A stretch of DNA of 64,000 bases, from contig OZ026601.1 in the NCBI GenBank assembly GCA_964020085.1, forward strand, positions 8,088,835 to 8,152,834, read 5' to 3'. Positions 47,934 through 59,082 of this stretch are shown here, in pieces (the stretch's first letter is position 1; every line of letters begins with the position of its first letter). The translations under genes and the position numbers were made by a program. The notes under the pieces are model-generated. The model searched no databases, was not told where the DNA came from, and saw only the letters and a program-made list of their open reading frames with translations. The stretch is from Micromussa lordhowensis. Lineage: Eukaryota > Cnidaria > Anthozoa > Scleractinia > Lobophylliidae.

Positions 47934-48128
47934 CTGGTGCCCATGTACATGGGCACCAACATGGCGGCCGAAAACCAGCAGAAACATCTGTCACTGAGTT
48001 TTGCTACGAAAGAGTGAATTTATCTCTCGAATAACTCAAAAACATAACAATAGTACTTTATTCTAATACAAGAACTGTTCAGATAGCAGAATTCCCCGAA
48101 ATAAGTCACCTTTTAAACCAACAAAGCA

Positions 48129-48164
<36 letters not shown>

Positions 48165-51100
48165 GAAGCTTAGAAATTCAAGGGTAGTCTATCACTAAAC
48201 CAAGAGCCCATTCGGAGTTAAAATATGTATGAATATTAGTTTTTTAGCTGCTCTCATACAGCATGAAAGTAAAATTTCAGGAGGATCAATATTTCTGAAG
48301 TTTAAAATTTAGTGACGTCATGTGAAAACCAGCAATAGAGCACTATTTCCGTGTTCACATAGCCTCATCTATAAACACGAGGAAGGTTGGGAGAAATCGA
48401 GACTTTCGAGAATTCTCGCAACCCTGTGAGTGAATCTAAAACGTCTCAACCGTGTTTACATACTCTCATCTAAACACACCTATCGACCAATGAGATCGAG
48501 CGAGCGTAGTGGCTCAGTTATTTTATAATTAAAAATTGTAGCCAGTTTCGAATAAGCATAATAATATTCGTGAGCAATTGATGGTTTTACGTTTGAATGG
48601 CGTTCATAGTTCACAGTTCACAGCGTTTAGATAAAAGAGTGTCTATTATATACGGGTAGACATTGAGCGAGCTGTCAGTGTTAAAGGTGATTGTCATCAG
48701 CTCACAGCTACAATAGTGATTTTCAAGACGTTCGCTTTAAAAACACGAAGTTTCCAGTTCTCGTCATCGTCCTATGCAATGTCAAGGCGATTGGTGAGTG
48801 TCCCTAATGCTTCTGTCGTTGAATTTGTACTTTAGGGTTGTACGAAGTGATTAGAGTGGGAGTACCAAGTAAAAGACTTTAGCATGGACGCCGTGTTAGG
48901 TATTTCAACAGCTGCATGTTTAGAAATGATGCCACTGGTGGTTATTTTATGGTCTTGACGACCCCGTGTGCATTAATTAATTGTACTACTCATATCAGTT
49001 CCGATCGAAGAGCTGCCCGTTCTATATGGTAGTGAATATAAGCTGCAACACACTGTAAACAACGTGTAATAAAGAATGCAAATTAAAGTAATTTTCAAGT
49101 CATTGAAAAGTTTATTAACATCTCGAATAATCAAATGATTTCACTGCAGCCGTGTTTGTTGAATTTCTGATTGGAGAACATTATGTTTCATTAAAGTAAC
49201 TTAGAACTGTTGATAAACAATTTCACAGAGTATGCAGTAGCTAATTATAAGTACTTTTATTTTTGAAAGCCGAATCAGTGAACTAGAGAATTAACTTCCT
49301 GTTTACTTCAAAAAGAACCAAATCAAATAACGACAAATGCTGTTTGTTTCGGTTGAGTTTGAACTCGTTGAAGAAAGTGAGACATAGACAGGAAGAGAAA
49401 CTTATTAAACTTCATTATATACAGCCAGGTGGGAGGTGCGGTGGCCGCATGGTTAGTGCGCTCGACTCCGGAGCGAGCGGTCCGGGTTCGAGCCCTGGCC
49501 GGGGACAGTGTGTTGTGTTCTTGGGCAAGACACTTTACTCTCACATTGCCTCTCTCCACCCAGGTGTATAAATGGGTACCTGCTATTTGTTGGGGAAACC
49601 TAACAAAATTGCGGGGAAGTGACCTGCGATGGACTAGCATCCTGTCCAGGGGAAGTAGAAATACTTCTAGCCGCTTCATGCTACAGAAACCGGGATAAGC
49701 TCCGGCAGCTATGAGCCAGCCTTGGCTCCAAGGCTTCACTTTTTTTTTTCTATATACAGCCAGCGAAACTTAAAGCAATGATAAGCATTTTATGCAGTAA
49801 TTATCCCAATAAAGTACGCCATCTATATGGTTAAGATTTCAAATGTGAACTTGTACTTAACAGGAAACGTTATTCAGTCCTGAACTGCAGCTGTGACAAG
49901 CGACGTCAGTAATCTTTTGCCAAATGTCATAAGCTCGCAGTTCGATGTTATCCAACTTAGTGCTTCGTGCTTTTAAAGTAAGGTCACGTGACTTTATCTC
50001 AACATAAGTCATGGAAAGCGGAAGTTTTACACCGAAAGTCGAAAACATTTCTAAACTACCTGATCTTGTACTTGAGCGAGAAGGCAGATATTTTTGGTCA
50101 ATAATCTTTCAGCTCTTTGGTTTTTTATGATATATTTAAAAGGAACGATTTTATGAAAACATATTTTGCATGCCAAAGCATGAAAAGCACTTAAAACATA
50201 ATCGGTTCTATTTTTGCTTTCTTGTAAGAAATATGTCAGTTATCCAGTTTTTATGCAAGCGATTTCATATCCCAATGATCGTGATAAACTGGTGGCTACA
50301 GCGAATCTCCGCCTCCGCCTTCGTTTATCGATCGAGTTATTTCAGTTGGGTGGTCCAAATGGTGGCTTCAGGTATGCGTTAGAATTAAAACAAATGCTTT
50401 GTCATATAACCTATGTGGCAATGACACAATAAGCAAAAAACAACTAATCATTTGCAAATTAATAGTCCGTATTGGAAACTAAATGAACTTGCCTTTTAAT
50501 GGTCCATACATATGGCACACTATTATAGTTGTTTACCTATTGCACACTCTTATAGTGCTGTGCTCAGGAAAGTTTTTCAATCAGTTATTAGATCTTTTTT
50601 CCGTTGTTTTTCAAATGATAAAATGGGAAATATTGTTCTGTATGCAAGCAAGATAAGATCAAGGTACTCTCTTTACTTGATCAGTCTTCTTCACGCAAGC
50701 TACGTAATCCAAGTTGAATACATTGTGGTATTTTATTGTCTAGCTTCTATCACAGCACAGTGTAACGAATGCCATGCTGATGCAGGAGACGGGGATGACA
50801 TGGCAAAGTGCAATAGTGAGCTAGCTACCCAAAACTGTACGTCTCCCTCAATCGACAGCTGTTACACGCTCGTGTCGAGATATCAGTCTATTTCTGCTCC
50901 GCACGTTATCCACACTGGCGTTCTGCGAGGATGCGTCTATTGTCCCAGTAAGAAAAACATTTATATAATTCCTTAATAACTTATTCAGTTTGTCTCCAAG
51001 AGAGTATTGATTTATAATTATTTGAACGAATAACGCTGGAATAAAAGGAATAAAAACCACACCTCCATTAATATTCTTTCAATTTGGCACAGCGAAACTT

Positions 51101-54071
51101 TCGGCGCAAGTTCTTTCCCCCGGGCGATTGCAAGTAAATTTTGATGGACTTTTGATAATAACAAATTAAAAGTGGTACTATAATCAAAATTTTACCCCTT
51201 GTTTCTTTGAGTGTATCACAAAGAATTCCGTTTTACCGTTTGCAAATATCTGCATTAGTTCCGGAGATATTTAAGTTTAAAAAATGGGTAAAATATGCAA
51301 ATGAGATGGCTGATGACGTCATACCCTCAACCCAATATTTTATTGAGTATATAAATAGAGTTATCTTAGCCAATTTGCAGCGCAAAACCTTCAAACTTGG
51401 CAGGCTAATAGATCTACAGGAAACACACCTATGACGACAAAAATTCTGTTCCCATGGCAACTCACTCTTTTCCAGGCCCCACCCACTTTATTTCAATATT
51501 TTGGTGATTTTAAGCTTGAAATGTTAGACAACGCCTCAAAGTCGAGCTAACATATTTATAAGCTTGCTGGATCATGCATTTGAAGTGCTGTTAGCAATTA
51601 TCAAAATAGAATGCCAAAGTTGGCCAGAAAACCTTTTAATATGGGGGAGGTCTGGAACCCAGTATGTTGCCATGGTAACAGAACTGTTAAGCTCATATTG
51701 TGGAGCACATTTAGTAGAATCTTACTGCAAAGAATCAAACATTTCTGTTACAAACTGGCTGAGATATCTCTTTTCATCATACTTGGAGAAAAATCTGTTT
51801 GAGTATATGACGTCACTTTTTAAGGCTTAAACCACTGCAAAAACCGTGTACGATCAAAACTTGCTCTACGTTGGATCAAAATAGATCGTGAACAGACCAG
51901 AAAACTTTAAAAATAGAAAATATACTGCAAAGGTTGGTCAAGACAACGTGAAAATAGGCGTTGTTACAATATTTAAACCCAAACCTAAACAACAGACAGA
52001 TACTGTTCCGTTCGTCATTACCTATAATCCCGCTTTACCTAACATATCCCGTATAATTCACAAACATTCTAACGTGCTTTATTCATCTGACCGCTGTAAA
52101 AATGTTTTTACTAATCTCCCTTTAGTAGCCTACCGACGTTGTAAAAACATTAGTGACATTCTGGTTAGAGCTAAATTGCCGGAACCTACTAACACCGACC
52201 AATCTAGGTCTCCATCCGGCTCGTTCTGGTGCAATAAAACTAGTTGCACCGTCTGTCCTTTTATTGATGATGGCCGTAATCAATATAGTTTCTATAGTAC
52301 TGGACAAACGTTTGAAATCAAATCACATATTACTTGTGAAACCTCTAATGTTATTTACATGATTCAGTGCACTAAATGTAATCTTCAGTACATCGGCGAG
52401 ACCAAACGTCGTCTTAAAGACCGTTTTAATGAACATAGGCGACCAATTATAAACCCCTTTTGTAGTTATACCCCCACTGCGGTTTCACGACACTTCCTGA
52501 CTAGTGGCCACGCGGAGGATCACATGATCCTTATACCGCTTGAACACCTGCACACTAGTCGTGACTCTATCAGAAAGGCTCGTGAGGCTTTCCTCATACA
52601 CAGAGGAAAAACACTAGAGCCTGCAGGCCTTAACAGAAGAGACGAAATGTAATTTAATTTAGCTACCTTTTAATTTTCTATTGTCTATTTTACCTTGTTA
52701 TCATGTATTATTATCTTTTATGCATTTTCCTTTTTTATTAATGTTACACATCACGTAGCCTTTTTATGTCATTTCCGGTAAATATAAATATCTTGTAACA
52801 AGCATTTATCCATTCAATAAACCTGAAGAAGGCTGGTGTTGGCCAGCCGAAATATTGTAACAATGCCTATTTTCACGTTGTCTTGACCAACCTTTGCAGT
52901 ATATTTTATATATGACGTCATCACTTGCCTAATTTGCATATTTTAAAAACTTGAATATCTCTGGAACGAAAAGAGATATTTGAAAGAAGTAAACAGCATT
53001 TTACTTCTTATGCAGTCTGCTTGTTTATGTTTTAAAATGGCTTAAATAGGAAAGGTGCGATTTTCCTCATAGTACCACTTTAATTAAATACTATTGTATA
53101 TAAACGATGACTAACCTTCATTAACTTCATTACCAAAATAAACAAAGTCATGCGAGAAGGAACTAGTACAGTGAAATTTGTTCCAGACGCTACGTTGTTT
53201 ATTTCTCTCATTAATGATCGTTTCCTTTTCTTTGTTTTTTGTTTATTTTTGTTTTGCTTTGTTTTGGTTTTGGTTTTGTTTATTTTAATTTCGTTCAATT
53301 ACAACAGGCAAAGCAATGGCGTGTGAGGGCATCAATGCTTGGTTTAACGCAAATCTAGGCATAAACTTGCTGGACTGCAATATTGAGTGTTGCAGTGGTG
53401 ACAAATGTAACAACCACAATCTTACCCTCAACATTCTAACGACAACTACATCACCCATAAATGGTAATACTACTCTAAACACAACTACATCACCCATGGA
53501 TGGCAATGCTACTCTAAACACAACTACATCACCCATGGATGGCAATGCTACTCTAAGCACAACTATATCACCCATGAATGGCAATACTACTCTAAACACA
53601 ACTACATCACCCATGAATGGCAATACTACTCTAAACACAACTACATCACCCATGAATGGCAATACTACTCTAAACACAACTACATCACCCATGGATGGCA
53701 ATACTACTCTAAACACAACTACATCACCAATGGATGGCAATGCTACTCTAAACACAACTACATCACCCATGGATGGCAATGCTACTCTAAGCACAACTAT
53801 ATCACCCATGAATGGCAATACTACTCTAAACACAACTACGTCACCCATGAATGGCAATACCACTCTAACTACAACTACATCACCCATGAATGGCAATGCT
53901 ACTCTAAGCACAACTATATTACCCATGCCGAGCTATGCTACTGGGCCAGGATCCACTAAACGTCCAACCACTGTGGCACACGGTAATAACAAGTTAAGTG
54001 TGCATGCAATATGGGGTGTTGAATTATCTGCTTACAAACTGAACAAGGCTGGGGGAGGGACGAAGCTGTGA
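46189..54071 (+). CDS. secreted Ly6/uPAR (LU) domain protein with Thr-rich repeat tail, gene A
   Basis: Proposed exons: 46189-46237 (the nearest first exon with an ATG), 50744-50947 and 53308-54071, joined in phase 1 throughout. Exon 1 gives the signal peptide MKFPVLVIVLCNVKAI. Exons 2 and 3 together give a 12-cysteine domain running from QCNECHADAGD through GCVYCPSK to LDCNIECCSGDKCNN. The closing CCxxDxCN is the hallmark of three-finger LU domains. Then come about 12 units of 13 residues (TTTSPMNGNTTLN-like), rich in N-x-T sequons and Ser/Thr/Pro, so mucin-like N- and O-glycosylation is likely. No hydrophobic GPI-signal tail is visible, so secretion is the simplest reading. Intron 2 is enlarged to 2.4 kb by a MITE carrying a Penelope fragment. 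Exon 1 could instead be 44002-44050; the closest copy at 48745 has lost its ATG. Role unknown; LU proteins often act in binding or signalling at cell surfaces. Confidence 0.75.
47726..48335. mobile_element. 610 bp TIR element between LU units 2 and 3
   Basis: The 13 bp perfect terminal inverted repeats are TTGCTGGTTTTCA (47726-47738) and its complement (48323-48335). The junction in unit 1/2 (TTTAAGCAATAGAGCAC, about 45775) gives the empty site. Inside, around 47926-47966, is a palindrome, GGTGCCCATGTACATGGGCACC, flanked by ATGCTG/CAACATGGCGG. No transposase is encoded. Confidence 0.8.
48745..48793 (+). pseudogene. LU first-exon copy with lost start codon
   Basis: All 49 bases align with 44002-44050, 46189-46237 and 60795-60843, except that the start codon is ACG. 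The splice donor and phase are preserved. A transcript starting here would need another start codon to make a secreted LU protein. Confidence 0.8.
49416..49763 (+). mobile_element. tRNA-derived SINE with 13 bp target duplication
   Basis: The body is 49429-49750. It has a tRNA-like head with A-box-like TGGTTAGTGCG and B-box GGTTCGAGCCC, then the family body (CTGCGATGGACTAGCATCC) and a T-rich end. TATATACAGCCAG flanks both sides (49416-49428 and 49751-49763). The empty site is seen in the other LU units (for example 61467). The open frames across it are not genes. Confidence 0.93.
51167..53083. mobile_element. PIF/Harbinger-like MITE in LU gene A intron 2
   Basis: The element is 51170-53080 with ends AAGTGGTACTA and TAGTACCACTT. 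TAA flanks both ends (51167-51169 and 53081-53083). Inner inverted segments include ATATGCAAATGAG...GATGACGTCAT and its right-hand counterpart. The paralogous intron of gene B has the empty site (TTTAATAAAATAC, TAA at 62871-62873). A TAA duplication fits PIF/Harbinger. It hosts the nested Penelope fragment at 51917-52907. Confidence 0.85.
51888..52652 (+). CDS. Penelope-like GIY-YIG endonuclease module (254 codons open)
   Basis: An open frame without RT. C115, C120 and C123 (in SFWCNKTSCTVCPFI) form the Cys motif typical upstream of the Penelope endonuclease. The GIY-YIG core is YMIQCTKCNLQYIGETKRRL at about 157-176, followed by R178 and E182/H183. The frame ends in EPAGLNRRDEM. The start codon is uncertain (GTG or upstream fusion), since the sequence before about 51917 belongs to the host MITE. 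The insert is bounded by a 52 bp inverted repeat at 51917-51968 and 52856-52907 (TATACTGCAAAGGTTGGTCA). It is a 5'-truncated element, whose frame is nevertheless unbroken, suggesting a recent insertion. Confidence 0.85.
   Translation: MNRPENFKNRKYTAKVGQDNVKIGVVTIFKPKPKQQTDTVPFVITYNPALPNISRIIHKHSNVLYSSDRCKNVFTNLPLVAYRRCKNISDILVRAKLPEPTNTDQSRSPSGSFWCNKTSCTVCPFIDDGRNQYSFYSTGQTFEIKSHITCETSNVIYMIQCTKCNLQYIGETKRRLKDRFNEHRRPIINPFCSYTPTAVSRHFLTSGHAEDHMILIPLEHLHTSRDSIRKAREAFLIHRGKTLEPAGLNRRDEM
53430..53932 (+). repeat. coding minisatellite, 39 bp unit, in LU gene A
   Basis: About 12 in-frame copies of ACAACTACATCACCCATGAA-type 39 bp units, each giving 13 residues (TTTSPM[N/D]GN[T/A]TL[N/S]). Units 2-5 and 8-11 share the same order of variants, a higher-order duplication six units long. 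Gene B has three units. Confidence 0.92.
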
Positions 54072-54074
54072 TTT

Positions 54075-54319
54075 GGGCCGGGTTGTTCGAAAGCCGGTTA
54101 ACGCCGGCTAACCCAGGATTAAAAGTTAACCGAGTTATTCATTTTTCGTGTTGAAAAATGTTTTTCACTGCTTATGTTTTGTATAGTTTGAGATTATCCA
54201 AACTCAAAACTGAAGGATAAACAATATAAACAGAAAAACTCACCAAACAGTTGCAAATTCAAACTAAAAATTCTCTCTAACCCTGGGTTAGCTTAACCGG
54301 GCTTTGAACAACCCGGCCC
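54075..54319. mobile_element. MITE family A copy, best preserved
   Basis: GGGCCGGGTTGTTCGAAAGC at the left mirrors GGCTTTGAACAACCCGGCCC at the right. Inner GGCTAACCCAGG/CCTGGGTTAGC pairs are present. It begins immediately after the stop codon of LU gene A (54069-54071), so it lies in its 3' UTR. Confidence 0.85.
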
Positions 54320-54369
54320 TGGTCACCAACTTTTCTGACCAATCAACAGTCTATTTGTGGTCTAGTTTT

Positions 54370-54690
54370 AAAACACTTTGTATCCTGTTGAACAAGCAAA
54401 TTGAAGCAGCCAAGTTCAAAACTGCTAGTTAACCTAATTAACTGGGAAATAGATAGGAAGACAAACTCGTTAGGCTTCATTATATACAGCTAGCAAAACT
54501 AAAAGCAATGCTAAGCATTTTATGCAGTAGTTATCCCAAATAAAGGTACACCCTCTTTATGGTTAAGATTTCAAATGTAAACTTGTACCAAGCAGGCAAC
54601 GTTTTGCAGTACTAAACTGCAGCTGTGACAACCGACGTCAGTAACATTTTGCCAAATGTTCACTTCAATGTTATCCAACTTTGCATATTA
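54370..54690. repeat. partial LU-cluster intron segment
   Basis: TTAGGCTTCATTATATACAG through GCGACGTCAGTAA-like sequence matches intron 1 blocks at about 44905, 46850, 49750, 58765 and 61460. It is a truncated further copy of the duplicated unit, without exons. Confidence 0.75.
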
Positions 54691-54744
54691 TGGGGCGCCG
54701 TTTGTAAAAAAAATTATTTAGGCTAATTTTGTCATTTCAAATCA

Positions 54745-55650
54745 CGCGTTTATGATTCGATATAATAAATTATTATTTCAAATCATAAGTTTATGATTTG
54801 ATATAATAAATCCTGATTTGAAATCATAAGTTTATGATTTGATATGATAAATCCTGATTTCAAATCATAAGTTTATAATTTGATATAATAAATCCTGATT
54901 TCAAATCATAAGTTTTATGATTTGATATAAGAAATTCTGATTTCAAATCATAAGTTTTTATGATTTTTTATAAGAAATCCTGATTTCAAATCATAAGTTT
55001 TATGATTTAATAGAATAAATCCTGATTTCAAATCATAAGTTTATGATTTGATATAATAAATCCTGATTTCAAATCATAAGTTCATGATTTGATATAATAA
55101 ATCCTGATTTTCAAATCATAAGTTTTATGATTTGATATAATAAATCCTGATTTCAAATCACAAGTTTATGATTTGATATAATAAATCCTGATATCAAACC
55201 ATAAGTTCATGATTTGATATAATAAATCTTGATTTCAAATCATAAGTTTATGATTTGATATAATAAATCCTGATTTCAAATCATAAGTTTATGATTTGAT
55301 ATAATAAATCCTGATTTCAAATCATAATTAAGTTTATGATTTGATATAATAAATCCTGATTTCAAATCATAAGTTTATGATTTGATATAATAAATCCTGA
55401 TTTCAAATCATAAGTTTATGATTTGATATAATAAATCCTGATTTTCAAATCATAAGTTTATGATTTGATATAATAAATCCTGATTTCAAATCACAAGTTT
55501 ATGATTTGATATAATAAATCCTGATATCAAACCATAAGTTCATGATTTGATATAATAAATCCTGATTTCAAATCATAAGTTTTATGATTTGATATAAGAA
55601 ATCCTGATTTCAAATCATAAGTTTTATGATTTGATATAATAAATCGTTTT
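54745..55650. repeat. satellite array of self-complementary 41 bp units
   Basis: About 22 units of roughly 41 bp. Each consists of AAATCATAAGTTTATGATTT (itself an inverted repeat) plus GATATAATAAATCCTGATTTC. Small length variants occur (TTTTATGATT, AATTAAGTTTATG). Every unit can fold into a hairpin, so the block could extrude cruciforms. It is not CRISPR: there are no unique spacers, and the host is eukaryotic. Confidence 0.93.
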
Positions 55651-55659
55651 TTCATATCG

Positions 55660-57925
55660 ATATTTTTTAACAAGCCGTTGCATAATCGCACAAAATCAGT
55701 TAATTTGTTCATGAAATCTTAACTGACTTATGAACTTTATTATTGCATTATTTCTTTCAGAAATTAAACGCTGTATTACTGATGGCATCATGAATTGAAT
55801 ATAACCACATCTTACTCAACAATTTCTGGGACTTGACCAAACAAAATAAACTTGATGACAACCATTTCTACACAAGCTTCGACAAGCTCTATACAATCCC
55901 TACTTCAATTTGCAAACAACATCCCAATTTCCGCAGCACTTTCATAGCTTTGGCTACACTAATAAATCATTATTTCATATCAGGAATTCCATGATTTGAT
56001 TTAATTTAATAAGTAACAAGAGGCCTAGAGGCCTTAACGCGGATGCTGTTTAGTGATCATTGTTGGTTTGTGTGCGAAGAGTGAGGCCCAGTTAACGAAA
56101 TAAGTGAAAATGCTGAATGTTTTTTGTAAAGGAAAGAGAAGCCTTAGTTGTCATGATTGGTTTTCGATTGAGTTGAGTTGAATCGTGAAAAGTTAGAGAG
56201 TTCAGCTGAAAACTTTCATTATGGACAGCGCATTAAAAGACGAGCAACATATCTTTTGAGGACTTTTATTCACATAATTATAAAGCCGCTCAAATTTAGC
56301 TTCGGACTATCTGCACAACCTCGGCCATTGAATTTTTGTGGCAAAAAGTCAGAGCTCTGGGCATTTTTTCTAGCTGAAGATTTCCAAGCCCCTCACAAGC
56401 AAGGAAAGCAAAGATTTGGCTTTTGTGACAGTTCGCTTTTCCTTTGTGCACGACCGTCACGACATAAACTTGCGGTCACACGATCTTAAAAAATCGGGAA
56501 AAGAAAACAAGTAAATACACGAGTGAAGGAAATTTTTCACATATAAGAAAGCTCCTGATGACCTGTTGATCTTAACTTGATAGGAGTCACATAATGAGAA
56601 AAATTCAGAGATTTCCCTTTACGCGAATTAGGCCAGGCTTTACGCGTATAAATGTCAGAGAATTGTAAACAAACAATTTAATACCGTAAAGCCAGCAAAT
56701 TCTTGGGATGAATATCTTGAAAATCTCATTTCAGTACAGCACTTATACTGGAAAAGAAACAACACCTTTTCGTTCAGAAAGAGATAAAAACGACCTCGAG
56801 CAAAAAAGACGCTCTTCTTACGAGAGAAAAGAAATCGAAACGCTAGCGCTAGTAAATTTGCATAAGTATCCCCTGATTCGATCAGAACGCATGGATGCTC
56901 TCGAATCAAATATATTGTTTTCTATCATTCTGAACATTTTATTGCGAATTGTACCCCATGTTTTCTACGAGCCGTACAGTTCTCTCTCGGCTTGCTATGT
57001 ATGGTACGGGGTTTTGCTCGTTCCTAAAAATAAATGCTTGTTTCTTAACACGCCGCTGTCTCTTCTGGAATCGTAAACAACACACATTTGGGACATTTGC
57101 TCGGGCGTTCGAAACGGAGCCGTTCAGGTTTAGGTCTTTCAAGTCGAAGCAATTCGTAAATAAATTAAGCTCGAGACAACGAAAACCAAGTATATAATAA
57201 CCAAACAAGAGGCTATTTCGATGGTTCTTTATTAAATATGCACCTTCAAGATCAATTTCCTTAACACAAGCAGTCCACTAGTCTCCTTCGCAAGCAGTTC
57301 GTCCAACGTGCACTACAAAAACAATTGAATATGTTGCGCTGTTCTAAAGGCGGCGAAATACGAGAAACAAAAACACGTATCTCGTATATCGCCGCTTTAA
57401 ATGCGGCGACGATATATTCGATACAAAAACTGTTAACTTAGCTGATGTTTCGAGTTCTTCACAGTCTTCACCTTGCGCGATCAACTCGTTGTTTTCGTAG
57501 GAGAGAGCGGCTCTACTTTGAACAACAACTTTTGGCTTTGCTGCTCGTTCATTAAACTCACAACTTGTTGTGCATTAAATTTGCTCACATTTCGCGGCAA
57601 GTTGAGGGTTTGTGCATCTCGTGAAGCAGTCTCGAAGCTCACCGCATGAAACCTTCTATATTGCGACAAATGCAAACTTGAATCCAGATGAAAAAACAAC
57701 AGGAGCTCCCATTGGCTACAACATACGTACAGCCAATCACAACTTGCGTTACAATTTGCGACTACCATGAGGGGAAAAAAAAAAAAAAAAGAAATTCGTC
57801 CCAATTTATAACGCGGATTGCTTCGCATCCGCGGAGACGGCTGAAATTCAGGCAACGTAATAAGTAACCGCAGCACGTCCATGTGACTTGGCACGTGGAT
57901 TACTAGCGCGGGAATAATCGCAAAG
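55660..57925. other. stretch with no firm gene
   Basis: It holds a decayed satellite unit near 55965-56010, a short AGAGGCCTAGAGGCCTT direct/inverted motif at 56018, a hairpin at 57348-57395 (GGCGAAATACGAGA against TCTCGTATATCGCC), and an A-run at 57776-57790. Opposing ORFs at 56700-57200 show no domain or splice support. Confidence 0.45.
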
Positions 57926-58063
57926 ATGGCGACACAACCAGACTAACTTTCGAGGTCAATCGCTTCTGTGGTCTCTAGAGCCGTAGAAAGAGCGGTTGAC
58001 GAAGCTTTGTCATCCCTTCCGAGCCTTCCTGACAATTCAGGCCTAGCTCCTGCAACACAAGAG
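57926..58063 (+). pseudogene. possible relic exon, Ala/Ser/Val-rich
   Basis: The frame ending SVVSRAVERAVDEALSSLPS...LAPATQE stops at a good donor, GAG|GTATGT (58064), in phase 0. An ATG at 57926 gives MATQPD and then a stop in the same region, so the likely start is separated by a lesion. The helical Ala/Val pattern looks coding. No downstream exon was found. Low confidence; it may belong to a transposon-derived gene. Confidence 0.3.
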
Positions 58064-58189
58064 GTATGTAACATTGATGTATCGCTGGGTAGTGAGCTGT
58101 GTGTCAATGTGATTAACAAAAATTCATTATTGATGTCTTCCAAGCCGAAGGGCCTCATTTATTTCTTACATGTCGTGCTGCATCATTAG

Positions 58190-58760
58190 TTAAGAGGGTT
58201 GCATGTTAATCGGAAAGCTATGACTATATTTACGAGGGAAATAGGAGTTTTGGACCTTTCCCTTGTCTGGCGCATTGCGTGACACACGCGGCTTCATGTA
58301 TACCATGTCAGTTTTAGATTTGTTTGCTTCCTTTGTTAATGTTCTTTCAGTAGCCCTACCAAAATAACATACAGCGAAAGACTGCTTTTATGTCACAAAG
58401 TATGGCGAGAAACTGATTTACATGTCCGGCTGGTGGAAAAAGTTAAACAGTAGAAAAATTAATTGAATGAATTTGGTAATTCATGTGTCATTCAGCAAGA
58501 AGAAGAAGATGACGATGAAACATACATATATACTTCTCCGATTTGTCGCCAAACCAAGTAAAGGGCGAGAGTCTCAATATTACGCCTGTGCAATGATTTT
58601 CCTTCGCCAAGGATGCTTGAACCGATGTCACTAACTAATATTTTCTCCTCACGGTGTTGAGGTGTAAGTAGCTCTTTGTTTGTCTCGATCTCTTGTTCTC
58701 TCACTGACTTTCCTATCGCCATACTTTGTGAAATAAAAGCAATCCTTCGCTGAAACTTGT
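58190..58760. other. stretch with no gene seen
   Basis: Only short ORFs; no family resemblance. From about 58765 the LU-cluster segment (TATATACAGCCAGCGAAACT) resumes. Confidence 0.45.
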
Positions 58761-59082
58761 AAGACTTAATTATATACAGCCAGCGAAACTTAAAAGCAAT
58801 GCCAAGCATTTTATGCAGTAATGATCCCAAATAAAGTACGCCCTCATTTCTATATGGTTAAGATTTCAAATGTGAAGTTGTACCTAACAGGCAACGTTTT
58901 TCAGTACTGAACAGCAGCTGTGACAAGCGACGTCAGTAATATTTTAAAATATGTCATTAGTTCGCAGTTTGATGTTATCCAACTTTGTGCTTCGTGCTTT
59001 TAAATGTTTCTTTATGAAGTGAAATCTAGTGAGTTTATACTCAACATAAGTCATGGATGAAAGTCGACGTGTTCACACCCAA

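Larger units (their letters stand above)
48336..50950 (+). repeat. LU cluster unit 3, first exon disabled
   Basis: It has the same upstream block and TATATA (48647-48652), but the exon 1 equivalent, 48745-48793, begins ACG instead of ATG (AAACACGAAGTTTCC). The GTGAGT donor is intact. This unit continues into exon 2 (50744-50947) and carries a SINE at 49429-49750 missing from the other units. Confidence 0.85.

Noticed and set aside
49440..49510. tRNA gene
   Set aside because: The A- and B-box-like region belongs to a SINE with a long body, T-rich end and target duplication, and the tRNA stem structure is not preserved.
53285..53926. 213-codon minus-strand ORF antisense to the LU gene A repeat
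   Set aside because: It is the mirror of the 39 bp coding minisatellite. The plus frame has splice sites, a signal peptide exon and a paralogue; the minus frame has none of these.
54745..55650. CRISPR-like regular array
   Set aside because: The whole unit is repeated with no unique spacers, and the sequence is clearly eukaryotic.
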